A DNA stretch of 64,000 bases from Tunicatimonas sp964551335. Lineage in GTDB: Bacteria; Bacteroidota; Bacteroidia; Cytophagales; Cyclobacteriaceae. The stretch spans positions 1 to 64,000 of the forward strand of contig CAZKCO010000012.1 of the NCBI GenBank assembly GCA_964551335.1. The letters run 5' to 3'. Below, in pieces: positions 51,437 through 60,922 of this stretch. The stretch's first letter is position 1. Each line of letters begins with the position of its first letter. The notes beneath the pieces are model-generated. The model ran no database searches, was not told where the DNA came from, and saw only the letters and a program-made list of their open reading frames with translations. The position numbers and the translations under genes were made by a program.

Positions 51437-53422
51437 TTAGCGGGTAACCCTAAATGTCCAAATATCTTCTAGCTGAGGATTGGTAGCGATGAATTTTAGT
51501 CGAGTTAAGGGGTGGTCCCAAACCTGCTTAAGTCGGTTATCGGTGATAGCAATCTCTTCAGTCTCCAGCTGGAATTTTTGTGGATCAAACTCAAGAGTTA
51601 GAGAATTTGAGGAAAAACGGCTTTGTAATTGGAGCTTTCCGCTGTCGTTTTTCTCCACCGTGTACGCAGTCATGAAAGTCTGAAAGAACTCCCCTTCTAC
51701 TTCTTTAACCTGGAAACTATCAACCAAAGACAACCCTTCAGTCCGATCAAGCTGTAGCCAACGCCGCCATCGCTGTACTTTCGCCTGATCAGGATAAGCA
51801 GCCTCCATATTAAGCGCAAATACTGATTGATCATCATCCGAGTCGTAGTAAATGTCTTTCGCCTGGTACTGTCGGCCCGGCGATTGCATCTGACCATTGA
51901 TGGTGGGTAAATTATGGTAAGCAGACTGCATCGTCCAGATACTGTAGCGTTCGCTGCTAAAGGTTTTTTTGGTATATTCCTCCACTCCAACATCAATAAT
52001 AGCTGGTTCTCCGTTCAGGTAAAGAATGAAACTGCCAACATCGTTATGATTGTGGCTTTCAGCGTTGTGACCACCTTTAGCGGCTAAATAAAATCCATCC
52101 GGTGTACCCTCTTCTGATCGGGCCGTCATAACCTGAAGGTCGGGAAACCAGGCATCTCGAGCATAAGGGAACTGGCCGTCGGCATTTGCGATTTCTTCGT
52201 ACGAAAATATTGCATTAAACTGGCGAAACATATTTCGGTCATCGGTAAGCAACTCTTCCGAAACATCAATCTGCTGCACTTTAGCAGCGCCAAGCTGCAT
52301 CATTCTTTGATCGTTGATTCGCTTACCATACTGATAAGTAAGACTTCCATCCAGATTAATTTTGGCCGAAGCGTCGGCAAAATTCACGTAATACGGATCG
52401 TCTATAAATACTTTGTAGATGTAGCTACCCATCTTTTGAATAAGTGGCACATCGTAGAAGTAGATTTTATCTCCCGAAGCTGAATACAAAATTTCCAGGC
52501 AGTCATACACCGAAGCGCCGGCCCGGTTCCAGTAACCTGGCCCTTCATCACAACCACCATCATCAGGGTAGTCGTTCAAAAAATTATCCAGGCTCCGTAG
52601 TGCTTTGTGGGTGTGGATTGCCCGTCGTACCGAGTCACTTTCTACCAACAGTATTGAGGTGAGCCAATTTGAAATTATCCAGGGGTTCCAGTTGTTTACA
52701 TGACGGTCACGGGCAAACCCCATCCACCAGAAATCATCCCGTTGTTGTAAAGGCTCCAGTATTCTGCGGTTTATTTCAGTATAAATGCGTTCGTCAATCA
52801 TGGGTGAAACTTTATCCAGTTCATCACCCAGTAAATAGTAAGTCCAGGATAGCAGAGATGATGTTTCAGCAGCAAAAAGATCCACCGTAGGCTCAGAAAC
52901 ATCGGGGAGGCCATAACCGCGAGATTGTAAGTACAAATGAGCAGGCACTCCCCAGTAGGATTCTTCGCAGATGGCCCAAACCCCATTCACAATTGCATCC
53001 GTAAATCTTCCTTTTCCCTCCATACACTCGGCCAATACCCAATTTCTTAGTGCCGACCGACGGTTGTTTCTTAAAGCCTGATAATTGGATCGATTTCCGT
53101 TTTCGGCAAACTCCATAAATACCGTAGCAGGAAGTATTTCCCAGGTCTTAGTTAAATCAGTCTCAGCAGATTTGATATATTGCTGCTTCAATTCATCCGG
53201 AATTTGCTCCCAGGCTTCTCGATTCTGGTAGGCGGAATAAGGCTGCCAGTCATCCCGATCAAGTAACTGGTCAAGTAATTCCGGGTAGGAATGACTATTG
53301 CTCAGCAGGTTAAAAGTTCTTGAAGTATTACTTTCATTCTGTGCATGTAATCCGTTGGAATACAGATTAATGCAAAATAATATAAGACAAGAATATGCTA
53401 ACAGTTTTCGGAGATAATTCAT
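51437..53422 (-). CDS. Heparinase II/III-like polysaccharide lyase family protein
   Basis: 661 residues from the ATG at 53422 (MNYLRKLLAYSCLILFCINL), with a signal peptide ending LHA-Q. The N-terminal half is the (alpha/alpha)n toroid, with the recognisable DRHVNNWNPWIISNWLTS, NDYPDDGGCDEGPGYWNRAG and DPYYVNFADASAK. The C-terminal half is the beta-sandwich, with GGHNAESHNHNDVGSFILYL containing the catalytic/metal His residues, and EPAIIDVGVEEYTKKTFSSE. It is probably a secreted uronate- or glycosaminoglycan-type lyase, with unknown glycan. It stands alone, without a SusCD pair. Confidence 0.88.
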   Translation of the reverse strand: MNYLRKLLAYSCLILFCINLYSNGLHAQNESNTSRTFNLLSNSHSYPELLDQLLDRDDWQPYSAYQNREAWEQIPDELKQQYIKSAETDLTKTWEILPATVFMEFAENGNRSNYQALRNNRRSALRNWVLAECMEGKGRFTDAIVNGVWAICEESYWGVPAHLYLQSRGYGLPDVSEPTVDLFAAETSSLLSWTYYLLGDELDKVSPMIDERIYTEINRRILEPLQQRDDFWWMGFARDRHVNNWNPWIISNWLTSILLVESDSVRRAIHTHKALRSLDNFLNDYPDDGGCDEGPGYWNRAGASVYDCLEILYSASGDKIYFYDVPLIQKMGSYIYKVFIDDPYYVNFADASAKINLDGSLTYQYGKRINDQRMMQLGAAKVQQIDVSEELLTDDRNMFRQFNAIFSYEEIANADGQFPYARDAWFPDLQVMTARSEEGTPDGFYLAAKGGHNAESHNHNDVGSFILYLNGEPAIIDVGVEEYTKKTFSSERYSIWTMQSAYHNLPTINGQMQSPGRQYQAKDIYYDSDDDQSVFALNMEAAYPDQAKVQRWRRWLQLDRTEGLSLVDSFQVKEVEGEFFQTFMTAYTVEKNDSGKLQLQSRFSSNSLTLEFDPQKFQLETEEIAITDNRLKQVWDHPLTRLKFIATNPQLEDIWTFRVTR

Positions 53423-53598
53423 AGGCTGTTGTGTTAAATCAAAGTAGGTTATCCGATAAATTAGCAAATTCATTTATAAGGTTCCAACGGAAAATCATGA
53501 GAAAGCAAGAGCATTAGAGAACGAGCAAAGTTATTTCAGCCCATGAGAGCCACGTCAATACTTGCGTAAACCTGCTTTAATTAGTATATTTTCAACCC

Positions 53599-55548
53599 AT
53601 GTCGCAACTTTTCAATGTTTGCCTAATATTGGCAATAATCTCCTCTTTCCCCGCTCTTGCGCAAGAGTCGGTCTTATCATTCGAGGATCAAATCCGACCG
53701 GTACTGGATAAGCACTGCTTTTCCTGCCATAACGTAGGTAAGGTGGCTGGGGGTATCAACCTTGAAAAATACGAAAGCTCCGGACACTTGGTGAAAGATG
53801 GTGAGATTTGGCTGAATGTAGTAAAGCAGGTCCAGGCTGGACAGATGCCCCCCTCCGATAAACCGCCGCTCACTCCGGAAGAAAAAGAAATACTTGCCGA
53901 TGGCATCAACGATATTCTTATTGCCTCTCTCAAAGAAAATAATCCGGGACGGGTGGTCATCCGACGTTTGAGTCACAGTGAGTATCATTACACAATCCTG
54001 GATTTGACGGGCGTTGATTTTGATGCTAGCGGTTTTTTTCCGGCGGATGGATCCGGCGGAAGGGGTTTTGACAATTACGCGCGCACGCTATTTCTAACCC
54101 CGCTCAAACTAGAGCGTTACTACGAAGCGTCTGCTCAAATCGTTGACTCGTTATATGCTGATCCTACGTTATGGAAGCGGGTTGCTCCGTATGATTACCG
54201 CACCACACTATGGACAAAAATTAGCAATTGGTTTGCTCAACTACTTAATCGGGACTATGACCCATCATACAAAGCGACCGAAGTAGCCGAACAAAATATT
54301 TTTCCTTTTGCCAGCCGGGCCTACCGAAGATTTTTAACTACCTCTGAAAAAGAACAGCTACGCTCAATATTCCGCAAGGTCTACGGTAGTACTGAGCATT
54401 CTGAGGCCTTTGCCTTGGCACTTAAGGAAACCTACAAAGCGATTCTTGTTTCTCCTCATTTCCTTTATAAAATCGAAGATGAGCAACCCACCGAAGTTCC
54501 TTATCCACTAAGTGGATTTGAGTTAGCCACTCGGTTATCTTATTTTTTATGGTCAAGTTTGCCCGACGAACAATTGTTTCAGGCAGCTTACCAAGGAAAC
54601 CTTCAGGATAGTTTGCTGCTACGTCAGCAAGTAACTCGCATGCTGGCTGACCCGAAGGCCAAGCGATTTTCCGAAAGCTTTTCTACCCAATGGTTTGGAG
54701 TTTCCCGGTTAAAAGATCAAAACCCGGTAGACCCGGAACGTTTTCCGGAGTTCACTCCCACCCTGCGACAGGCGATGTACCAGGAAACCGTTGAATTCTT
54801 TCATTATACTCTTACTGAATCACAAAACTTTTTAGACTTGCTAGACAGCGATTACGCCTTGTTGAACGAGGAACTAGCGCAACACTACGGTATTGATGGG
54901 GTCACTGGCTCAGCACTAAGACCAGTACAACTCCAAGACCGGCGACGCGGGGGAGTACTCAGCATGGGAAGTGTACTGGCCTCGACCTCGTTGCCGTTAA
55001 GAACTAGCCCGGTGCTTAGAGGAAAATGGGTGCTGGAAGAAATACTTGGTACCCCACCTCCGCCTCCTCCACCCGACGCCGGGGTGCTTCCCGAAGAAGA
55101 AGCGGCTCGGCCTGATGCGAGTTTGCGGGAGCTTTTAGCCGTACATCGGGACAATCCTGAATGTTATAGCTGTCATCAGAAAATGGACCCCATTGGATTA
55201 GGTCTGGAAAACTACGATGCACTCGGGCGCTGGAGGACCCATTACGGTGAGGAGCCAATCATCGCCTGGGATACTCTGGCCAGTGGAGAGGAGTTTCAAG
55301 GTCCGGTAGAACTTAAAAGGATACTGCTGACTAAACAGGAAAATTTCGCCCGCACCTTAGCCGAGAAAATGTTTACTTACGCCATCGGCCGCAATATTGA
55401 ATTCGTGGATGAGCCTACGATGCAGCGACTTACCGGCAACTTATTAAACAATCACTTTAATCCTGAAGAGTTTATCATAGAATTAGTGTATAGCTATCCG
55501 TTCCGCTTCAAAATCAATGATTTTCAACCAAAACTGAAAGCTTCATGA
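53599..55548 (+). CDS. Secreted DUF1592/DUF1588/DUF1585 protein with two c-type heme motifs
   Basis: 649 residues with a signal peptide (ending PALA-Q). A planctomycete-type cytochrome c segment comes first, with CFSCHNVGKVAGGINL around residues 38-54, then DUF1587 (HSEYHYTILDLTGVDFDASG), DUF1595 and DUF1592 (FALALKETYKAILVSPHFLY, LSYFLWSSLPDEQLFQAAYQ), DUF1588 (RRGGVLSMGSVLASTSLPLR, GTPPPPPPPDAGVLPEEEAA) and DUF1585. CYSCHQKMDPIGLGLENYDA is a second heme motif near residue 518. The pairing with DUF1552 is known from Planctomycetes and Verrucomicrobia; the reaction is unknown. Its stop overlaps the next start (ATGA). Confidence 0.88.
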   Translation: MSQLFNVCLILAIISSFPALAQESVLSFEDQIRPVLDKHCFSCHNVGKVAGGINLEKYESSGHLVKDGEIWLNVVKQVQAGQMPPSDKPPLTPEEKEILADGINDILIASLKENNPGRVVIRRLSHSEYHYTILDLTGVDFDASGFFPADGSGGRGFDNYARTLFLTPLKLERYYEASAQIVDSLYADPTLWKRVAPYDYRTTLWTKISNWFAQLLNRDYDPSYKATEVAEQNIFPFASRAYRRFLTTSEKEQLRSIFRKVYGSTEHSEAFALALKETYKAILVSPHFLYKIEDEQPTEVPYPLSGFELATRLSYFLWSSLPDEQLFQAAYQGNLQDSLLLRQQVTRMLADPKAKRFSESFSTQWFGVSRLKDQNPVDPERFPEFTPTLRQAMYQETVEFFHYTLTESQNFLDLLDSDYALLNEELAQHYGIDGVTGSALRPVQLQDRRRGGVLSMGSVLASTSLPLRTSPVLRGKWVLEEILGTPPPPPPPDAGVLPEEEAARPDASLRELLAVHRDNPECYSCHQKMDPIGLGLENYDALGRWRTHYGEEPIIAWDTLASGEEFQGPVELKRILLTKQENFARTLAEKMFTYAIGRNIEFVDEPTMQRLTGNLLNNHFNPEEFIIELVYSYPFRFKINDFQPKLKAS

Positions 55549-56927
55549 GCAAATCCTGGCAAATATCCCGCCGACGTATGTTAAAAGGTTTAGGTGCCAC
55601 CATTGCCCTTCCCTGGTTGGAGGCAATGGGTTCCAGTAGTCTGATCGGCTCTTCCTCCACCTCCTATCCTACTCGAAGTGCTTTCTTTTTTATGCCTAAC
55701 GGGGTACACCCCGAACAGTGGACCCCCACCACCTACGGATCAAACTTTGAGCTTTCCCCTATTCTTCAGCCTCTAAAAAATGTAAAGAATGACCTATTGA
55801 TTCTGAACGAACTGATGAATCAGTCGGCCATCTTTAAAGGAGCTGACGGACATTACGCTAAAACATCCAGTTTTCTTACCAGTCAGCAGATTTACAAAAC
55901 TACAGGAGATAATATTCACAGTGGCGGCACCTCAGTAGATCAGCTCATTGCCCAACATGTAGGGCAGAGCAATCTGTTTTCTTCCCTAGAATACGGTCTG
56001 GAACGAATTAATTCCGGTATTGATGCCAACGTAGGCTTTACCAGACTTTATGGTTCCAGCATTTCCTGGAAATCAGCCACGCAGCCCTGCTCCAAAGAAA
56101 TTGATCCTCGATTAGCGTTTAACCGGCTATTCCGAAACTATTTACCTAATCAAAATACCAAGCAAGATGTATGGAAACAGAGCGTATTGGATTTGGTGCT
56201 GGAAGATGCTCAAACTCTTCAGCGCAAACTTGGACGCACTGACCAGGATAAACTGGAAGAGTACTTAGAGTCAATTCGTTCGGTAGAAAAACGCATTGAT
56301 AATCAGGCCCAACAGGAAGCATACGCCGACTGTCTCACTCCGGATATGATTCGGGAAATGGAGCATTTGAATCTGAGACTTGATGAATTTTCTGAATACT
56401 ATCTGGGTAGCGATGTGACCGAAAAAACCAGGTTAATGTTCGATATTATGGCTTTAGCCTTCTGGAGTGATGCTACCCGGGTAACTTCCTTCATGTTCGG
56501 AAATTCAGTAAGTAACCGCAACTTTTCATTTTTGAATGGCGTACAGGGCAGCCACCATCAGCTTTCCCACCACCAAAACAGTGAAGAAAACCTCCAACAG
56601 TACGCCAAGATCAACCAGTGGCACATGGAGCAGTACGCTTACTTTTTAGAAAAACTGAAATCTATACCCGAAGGTGACGGCACCCTGTTGGATCATAGCA
56701 TGGTTATGCTGGGGTCGGGTTTACGCGACGGCAACCGTCATTCACCCCGCAACCTACCGATAGTAGTAGCCGGGAAAGCAGGTGGTAGATTAAAAACTGG
56801 CCAAAATCTGCTGTTTCCTGAGGAAACCCCTCTTGCTAATCTCTATTTATCGATGTTGTATGTGTTGGACATACCAGCAGAATGCTTTGCGGACAGTACC
56901 GGAGAACTTTGTGAAATTTATGCCTAA
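55545..56927 (+). CDS. DUF1552 protein with a Tat-like signal
   Basis: 460 residues opening SKSWQISRRRMLKGLGATIA, a twin-arginine type signal (SRRRMLKG), so it is probably folded before export. The family segment SAFFFMPNGVHPEQWTP is present, along with TSSFLTSQQIYKTTGDNIHS, SVDQLIAQHVG, SLEYGLE, RLMFDIMALAFWSDATRVTS and MVMLGSGLRDGNRHSPRNLP. It belongs to an alkaline-phosphatase/sulfatase-like superfamily used alongside DUF1592 proteins. Overlaps of 4 bases with the preceding gene and 8 with the next show tight coupling. Confidence 0.88.
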   Translation: MSKSWQISRRRMLKGLGATIALPWLEAMGSSSLIGSSSTSYPTRSAFFFMPNGVHPEQWTPTTYGSNFELSPILQPLKNVKNDLLILNELMNQSAIFKGADGHYAKTSSFLTSQQIYKTTGDNIHSGGTSVDQLIAQHVGQSNLFSSLEYGLERINSGIDANVGFTRLYGSSISWKSATQPCSKEIDPRLAFNRLFRNYLPNQNTKQDVWKQSVLDLVLEDAQTLQRKLGRTDQDKLEEYLESIRSVEKRIDNQAQQEAYADCLTPDMIREMEHLNLRLDEFSEYYLGSDVTEKTRLMFDIMALAFWSDATRVTSFMFGNSVSNRNFSFLNGVQGSHHQLSHHQNSEENLQQYAKINQWHMEQYAYFLEKLKSIPEGDGTLLDHSMVMLGSGLRDGNRHSPRNLPIVVAGKAGGRLKTGQNLLFPEETPLANLYLSMLYVLDIPAECFADSTGELCEIYA

Positions 56928-58404
56928 AGAAGCTACTCTTCAGCCTAAATGGCTTGTGACTATCGTTCGTTTTCGCTTCCTGCTAATTTTTTTGAGTCTT
57001 CTTTTACTTTTCACTCCTCAATTCTTATCAACTGAAGGAGGAAACTCAAATTGGTCTTACTTTTTAGGCCGCTTCCACCCTTTAATCATCCACTTTCCAA
57101 TTGTTCTTCTTGCCTTACTGTTGCTCTTGGAGCTTTTAAACGTTTGGGCAAAAATTACTTTGCCATCCTCAATTCGGTGGATTCTGCTGTTATTGGCGGT
57201 ACTTAGCAGTCTGTTAGCGGTTTCGCTAGGCTTGTTTTTGTACAGCACTGGCGATTACGGCGGTGAGGTGATGAATTCCCACCTCTGGGCTGGGATCAGT
57301 GTGGCCGTGGGGGCACTTTGGCTGCTCTTTATACGATTGCAATCTTTAAACTCCTCTACCCCCACTATAGCTCTGGTTTATTGGATGGTATTGATCCTTA
57401 CCAACGGAGTACTGGTTTTTGCCAGCCATCAGGGTGGCTCTTTAACCCACGGGGCTGATTATATCACGGAATATCTACCTAGCATGAACCCTGCTCCCAT
57501 TAAAGCAGAAGCCGAAATGTTGGTGTACGAAGACATCATCGTTCCCATGCTGGATGCCAAATGCTTCAGTTGCCATAACGAACATAAAACGAAGGGGGAG
57601 TTATTACTTACCAACTTCGCTGACATGGCCGCCGGAGGAAAAAGTGGTGAAGCAGGGTTAGTACCTGAACAACCGGAGCAAAGTGAGGTCTGGGAGCGAG
57701 TGGCCTTACCGATCTCTCACGACGATCATATGCCGCCCGATGGTAAGCCTTCGCTCACTAACCGGGAAATGGATTTACTCTACTGGTGGATCGAAACCGG
57801 CGCAAGCACTTCTTTACGCTATCAGGATGCCCTGGCTGATAGTACTGTGGCCATTCAACTTCAGGAATACAGCACCACATTACAAAAAGCCCACCAAAAG
57901 CAGTGGCGTGACGAACAACAATTGGCTCAGTTGGTGAAACAGGTGTCCGTTGCCAATGCACCGTACCAGATTATTGAAGCGCCCGATAACTCTTCCGCCC
58001 TACATTTAACAATGCAATTCCCCCCCGCTTCATTTTCCGATGAAGATCTGGTGCAACTTCGTCCCGTCTTTGAAAAATTTACCGAGGTTTCGCTGGTTAG
58101 CAGTGAAATTACCGATGATGGACTGTACCATGTAGGCCAGATGAAGCAATTACAATCCTTATCATTACAGCGTACTGGCATCAATGGTTCAGGACTAGTG
58201 TATCTTACCGACTTGCCTCAACTAGAAGTGCTTGATCTATCGTTCTGTGCAGTCACCGACGCAAACCTGCTGTATATCACTCGTATGCCTTCTTTAAAGG
58301 AGCTTTATCTTTACGAAACCCCCGTAAATACACAAACCATAGAAATCCTTTCTTCTCACCTTCCCGACCTTTCTATTCACCTTACTCGCAGCCCGGGTTA
58401 CTGA
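56920..58404 (+). CDS. Membrane protein with a cytochrome c segment and leucine-rich repeats
   Basis: 494 residues from the ATG at 56920; the longer open frame from 56833 lies inside the previous gene. Five to six membrane helices (DUF2231-like; FHPLIIHFPIVLLALLLLLE, IRWILLLLAVLSSLLAVSLG, LVYWMVLILTNGVLVFASHQ) span about residues 15-190. A periplasmic planctomycete-type heme motif follows (MLDAKCFSCHNEHKTKGELL, near 209-228) and then leucine-rich repeats to the end (QLQSLSLQRTGINGSGLVYL, TDLPQLEVLDLSFCAV). The chain membrane-cytochrome-LRR is typical of this module. Its first 8 bases overlap DUF1552. Confidence 0.85.
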   Translation: MPKEATLQPKWLVTIVRFRFLLIFLSLLLLFTPQFLSTEGGNSNWSYFLGRFHPLIIHFPIVLLALLLLLELLNVWAKITLPSSIRWILLLLAVLSSLLAVSLGLFLYSTGDYGGEVMNSHLWAGISVAVGALWLLFIRLQSLNSSTPTIALVYWMVLILTNGVLVFASHQGGSLTHGADYITEYLPSMNPAPIKAEAEMLVYEDIIVPMLDAKCFSCHNEHKTKGELLLTNFADMAAGGKSGEAGLVPEQPEQSEVWERVALPISHDDHMPPDGKPSLTNREMDLLYWWIETGASTSLRYQDALADSTVAIQLQEYSTTLQKAHQKQWRDEQQLAQLVKQVSVANAPYQIIEAPDNSSALHLTMQFPPASFSDEDLVQLRPVFEKFTEVSLVSSEITDDGLYHVGQMKQLQSLSLQRTGINGSGLVYLTDLPQLEVLDLSFCAVTDANLLYITRMPSLKELYLYETPVNTQTIEILSSHLPDLSIHLTRSPGY

Positions 58405-58467
58405 CGAATGATCAAGCAACTGAAAATCCGGTTATTTTTGTAACTTTTCGCCGAAACACCTTAACCT

Positions 58468-60045
58468 ATGCCTAGCTCGCTAACCAGGATTGGTCTTGTG
58501 TTACTGGTAGTATTTTTACTTCCGGCCATTTACTATTCGGTGCGGGAACTAAAGGCGGTGCAGGAAAATGAATTGTTGATTGAGGAAATTTACAACAACC
58601 AGTTAGAAGCCATCCTCTTTTCGGTTAACCAGTATTCAGAGGATATTGCTCGTTCATGGACCCAAGATTGGACAGAAATTGTAAATGACAGTTTGGTAGA
58701 TAATTCGGAAAACCTGAATCGATTTTTTGATGAGAATTATGCAATCTCTGAAAGTTTTGTACTCGATTCGCTCCTTTCTACTAAAATAGCATTTTACAGC
58801 AGCGAAGGTGAAGTGTTCTTTTCCGATTACGAGCAACCTATTCTAAATCTCATCAGCCAGCAACGCGACGGATTGGACAGACTATATCATTATCGCGAAA
58901 ACGGCTATTTTAAGATACAGCCGATTGCATCCGATACTTCAGACTTGGAGTTATTAGTATTTCTTTCCGAGATCGGTACCAACCTGTACGGATTCGTCCT
59001 CCAACCTGAAGTGTTCGTCAACGATTTTCTTGGTCCTCGAGTCCACGCTATTGCGCAGGAAGAATTTGTTATTTCGGTGCACCGTAATAACGAGTTAGTT
59101 CCATTTTACACTACCGCCAATCATCCTAAACAAGGCATTAGTTGGGCGCCCCGAAAGTCTCTCTGGTTATTTCCTGATTATTATCTTACTATTCGATTGG
59201 AAGAGCAGGAAAAGCCTTCTTTAGCCGAACAAAGATTTCAGACTAATCTTTTCCTAATCATCGGTTTAAATGCCATTCTACTTATTGGGGCATGGTTTGT
59301 TTACCGTACCATCAAAAAGGAGATTGAGCTCGCCCAGATCAAATCCGACTTTGTCTCCAACGTATCCCACGAGATTCGCACCCCCCTGGCACTGATAACC
59401 ATGTTCTCCGAAACTTTACTCCTCGGTAGAGTAAAGAGTGAGGAAAAAAGGCAAGAATACTACCGTATCGTCAACCATGAAGCCAAACGGCTCACCAGTA
59501 TGGTGAATAAGATTCTGAACTTCTCTAAGATGGAAGCCGGAAAACACCACTTTCAATTTGAGCCTTTGGATCTAAACGTAGTCGTAGCCACTGTTCTTGA
59601 ATCGTATGACTTCCATTTGACAAGTAAAGGCTTCAATTATACATTCCAGCCTACCGAAATGGAGCTTACCATTAAGGGCGACCGAGAAACTATTGCCGAA
59701 GCGCTAATAAATCTGTTAGATAACGCCATCAAGTACAGCGATGAGCAAAAACAGATATCGGTACGAACGGGCATTAATGAAGGGTATTACTTCGTCGAAG
59801 TGCAAGATAGGGGAATTGGAATCTCCGAAGCTAACCAGAAGGCTATTTTTGAAAAATTCTTCCGGGTGAGTTCTGAAGTTTCTGCCCAACGCAAAGGTAC
59901 TGGGCTAGGACTGAGTCTTGTGAAATATATAATGGATGCGCACAAAGGGACTATTGAATTAACCAGTGGGCTCAGGGAAGGAAGCACCTTCCGACTTAAT
60001 TTTCCGATACGCTACCGCGTAGGTAAACTAATTGCCAGCGAATGA
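58468..60045 (+). CDS. Sensor histidine kinase
   Basis: 525 residues. Two membrane helices (about 8-24 and 265-285) flank a periplasmic sensor region of about 240 residues with no domain I recognise. The cytoplasmic part has HisKA with phospho-acceptor His301 in SNVSHEIRTPLALITMFSET, N-box LINLLDNAIKYSDEQ, G1 VQDRGIGISEANQ, F-box EKFFRVSSE and G2 RKGTGLGLSLVKY. A TATTTTTG -7-like element lies 28 bases upstream. Its stop overlaps the response regulator start by 4 bases (ATGA). Confidence 0.94.
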   Translation: MPSSLTRIGLVLLVVFLLPAIYYSVRELKAVQENELLIEEIYNNQLEAILFSVNQYSEDIARSWTQDWTEIVNDSLVDNSENLNRFFDENYAISESFVLDSLLSTKIAFYSSEGEVFFSDYEQPILNLISQQRDGLDRLYHYRENGYFKIQPIASDTSDLELLVFLSEIGTNLYGFVLQPEVFVNDFLGPRVHAIAQEEFVISVHRNNELVPFYTTANHPKQGISWAPRKSLWLFPDYYLTIRLEEQEKPSLAEQRFQTNLFLIIGLNAILLIGAWFVYRTIKKEIELAQIKSDFVSNVSHEIRTPLALITMFSETLLLGRVKSEEKRQEYYRIVNHEAKRLTSMVNKILNFSKMEAGKHHFQFEPLDLNVVVATVLESYDFHLTSKGFNYTFQPTEMELTIKGDRETIAEALINLLDNAIKYSDEQKQISVRTGINEGYYFVEVQDRGIGISEANQKAIFEKFFRVSSEVSAQRKGTGLGLSLVKYIMDAHKGTIELTSGLREGSTFRLNFPIRYRVGKLIASE

Positions 60046-60734
60046 AAAAGATACTGATTGTAGAAGATGAGCCCAGCATGCGCATGGGACTAAGCGATAA
60101 CCTGGAGTTTGAGGGGTACGAGGTACATTCTACCAGCGATGGTAAGGAGGGAATGGAAAAAATCTTAACCGAAGCTTACGATCTGGTTGTGCTTGATGTG
60201 ATGTTACCCTCCATGTCGGGTTTTGAAGTTTGCAAAAATGTACGTAAGAAAGGTAATGCCACTCCTATTATTCTGTTAACAGCCAAAGGTGAGGAAATTG
60301 ACAAAGTACGAGGTTTGGAATTAGGCGCCGACGATTACATTACCAAACCCTTTAGTCTGCGGGAGTTGTCTGCCCGGATCAAAGCCGTACTTCGCCGCCA
60401 GGGCCCTGTCTCAAATTCACCAGATGCCTCTGATATCATCGAGATAGGCTGCTTAAAGGTTAATCTGGTGGCCTACGAAGCCTCCTGTGATGATGTACCG
60501 GTAAAAATGTCGCACAAAGAATTTGAGATAATTCGCTATCTGTGGGATCATGCCCGGCAGCCTGTCAGCCGATACGACCTGCTCGAGAACATTTGGGGCT
60601 ATGAAGATGAACAGCCCACCACTCGTACTGTTGACAACTTTATTCTGAAGTTGCGGCAAAAGATAGAAACCAACCCCAACGTTCCCCGCCATATTCTTAC
60701 TGTTCACGGAGTAGGGTACAAATTAATTCCGTAA
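60042..60734 (+). CDS. OmpR-family response regulator
   Basis: 230 residues. The receiver domain has the acidic pair in VEDEPSMRMG, the phospho-acceptor Asp52 in VVLDVMLPSMSGFEV, Thr in ILLTAKGEE and Lys in ITKPFSLREL. The C-terminal winged-helix domain (about 135-230) has the OmpR pattern MSHKEFEIIRYLWDHARQPV, TTRTVDNFILKLRQKIETNP and ILTVHGVGYKLIP. It is coupled to the kinase by overlapping start and stop codons. Targets are unknown; the adjacent DUF1592 module is a candidate by position only. Confidence 0.95.
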   Translation: MKKILIVEDEPSMRMGLSDNLEFEGYEVHSTSDGKEGMEKILTEAYDLVVLDVMLPSMSGFEVCKNVRKKGNATPIILLTAKGEEIDKVRGLELGADDYITKPFSLRELSARIKAVLRRQGPVSNSPDASDIIEIGCLKVNLVAYEASCDDVPVKMSHKEFEIIRYLWDHARQPVSRYDLLENIWGYEDEQPTTRTVDNFILKLRQKIETNPNVPRHILTVHGVGYKLIP

Positions 60735-60744
60735 ATGTGATGCG

Positions 60745-60820
60745 TAATGACTAATGATTAATGAAGAAAAAAGCTTTGTACATTACTCAAAAGTCATCAA
60801 TCATTAGTATTCATCATTAC
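60745..60820. repeat. AATGA-rich imperfect inverted repeat
   Basis: GTAATGACTAATGATTAATGA (60745-60765, 21 bases; shown as arm start GTAATGACTAATGATT) is complementary, with a 6-base insertion, to 60794-60820. The arms are separated by about 28 bases. It follows the response regulator stop directly and may terminate or stabilise that transcript. No T-run follows. Confidence 0.5.
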
Positions 60821-60922
60821 TCATCATTTTCATGACATATTTTTACAACCTTTGACCCGGCCGTGGCAAATGTAAGGGGTATTGTTACGTACTTTAAAGT
60901 AACAACAAACACCCAAATAACC

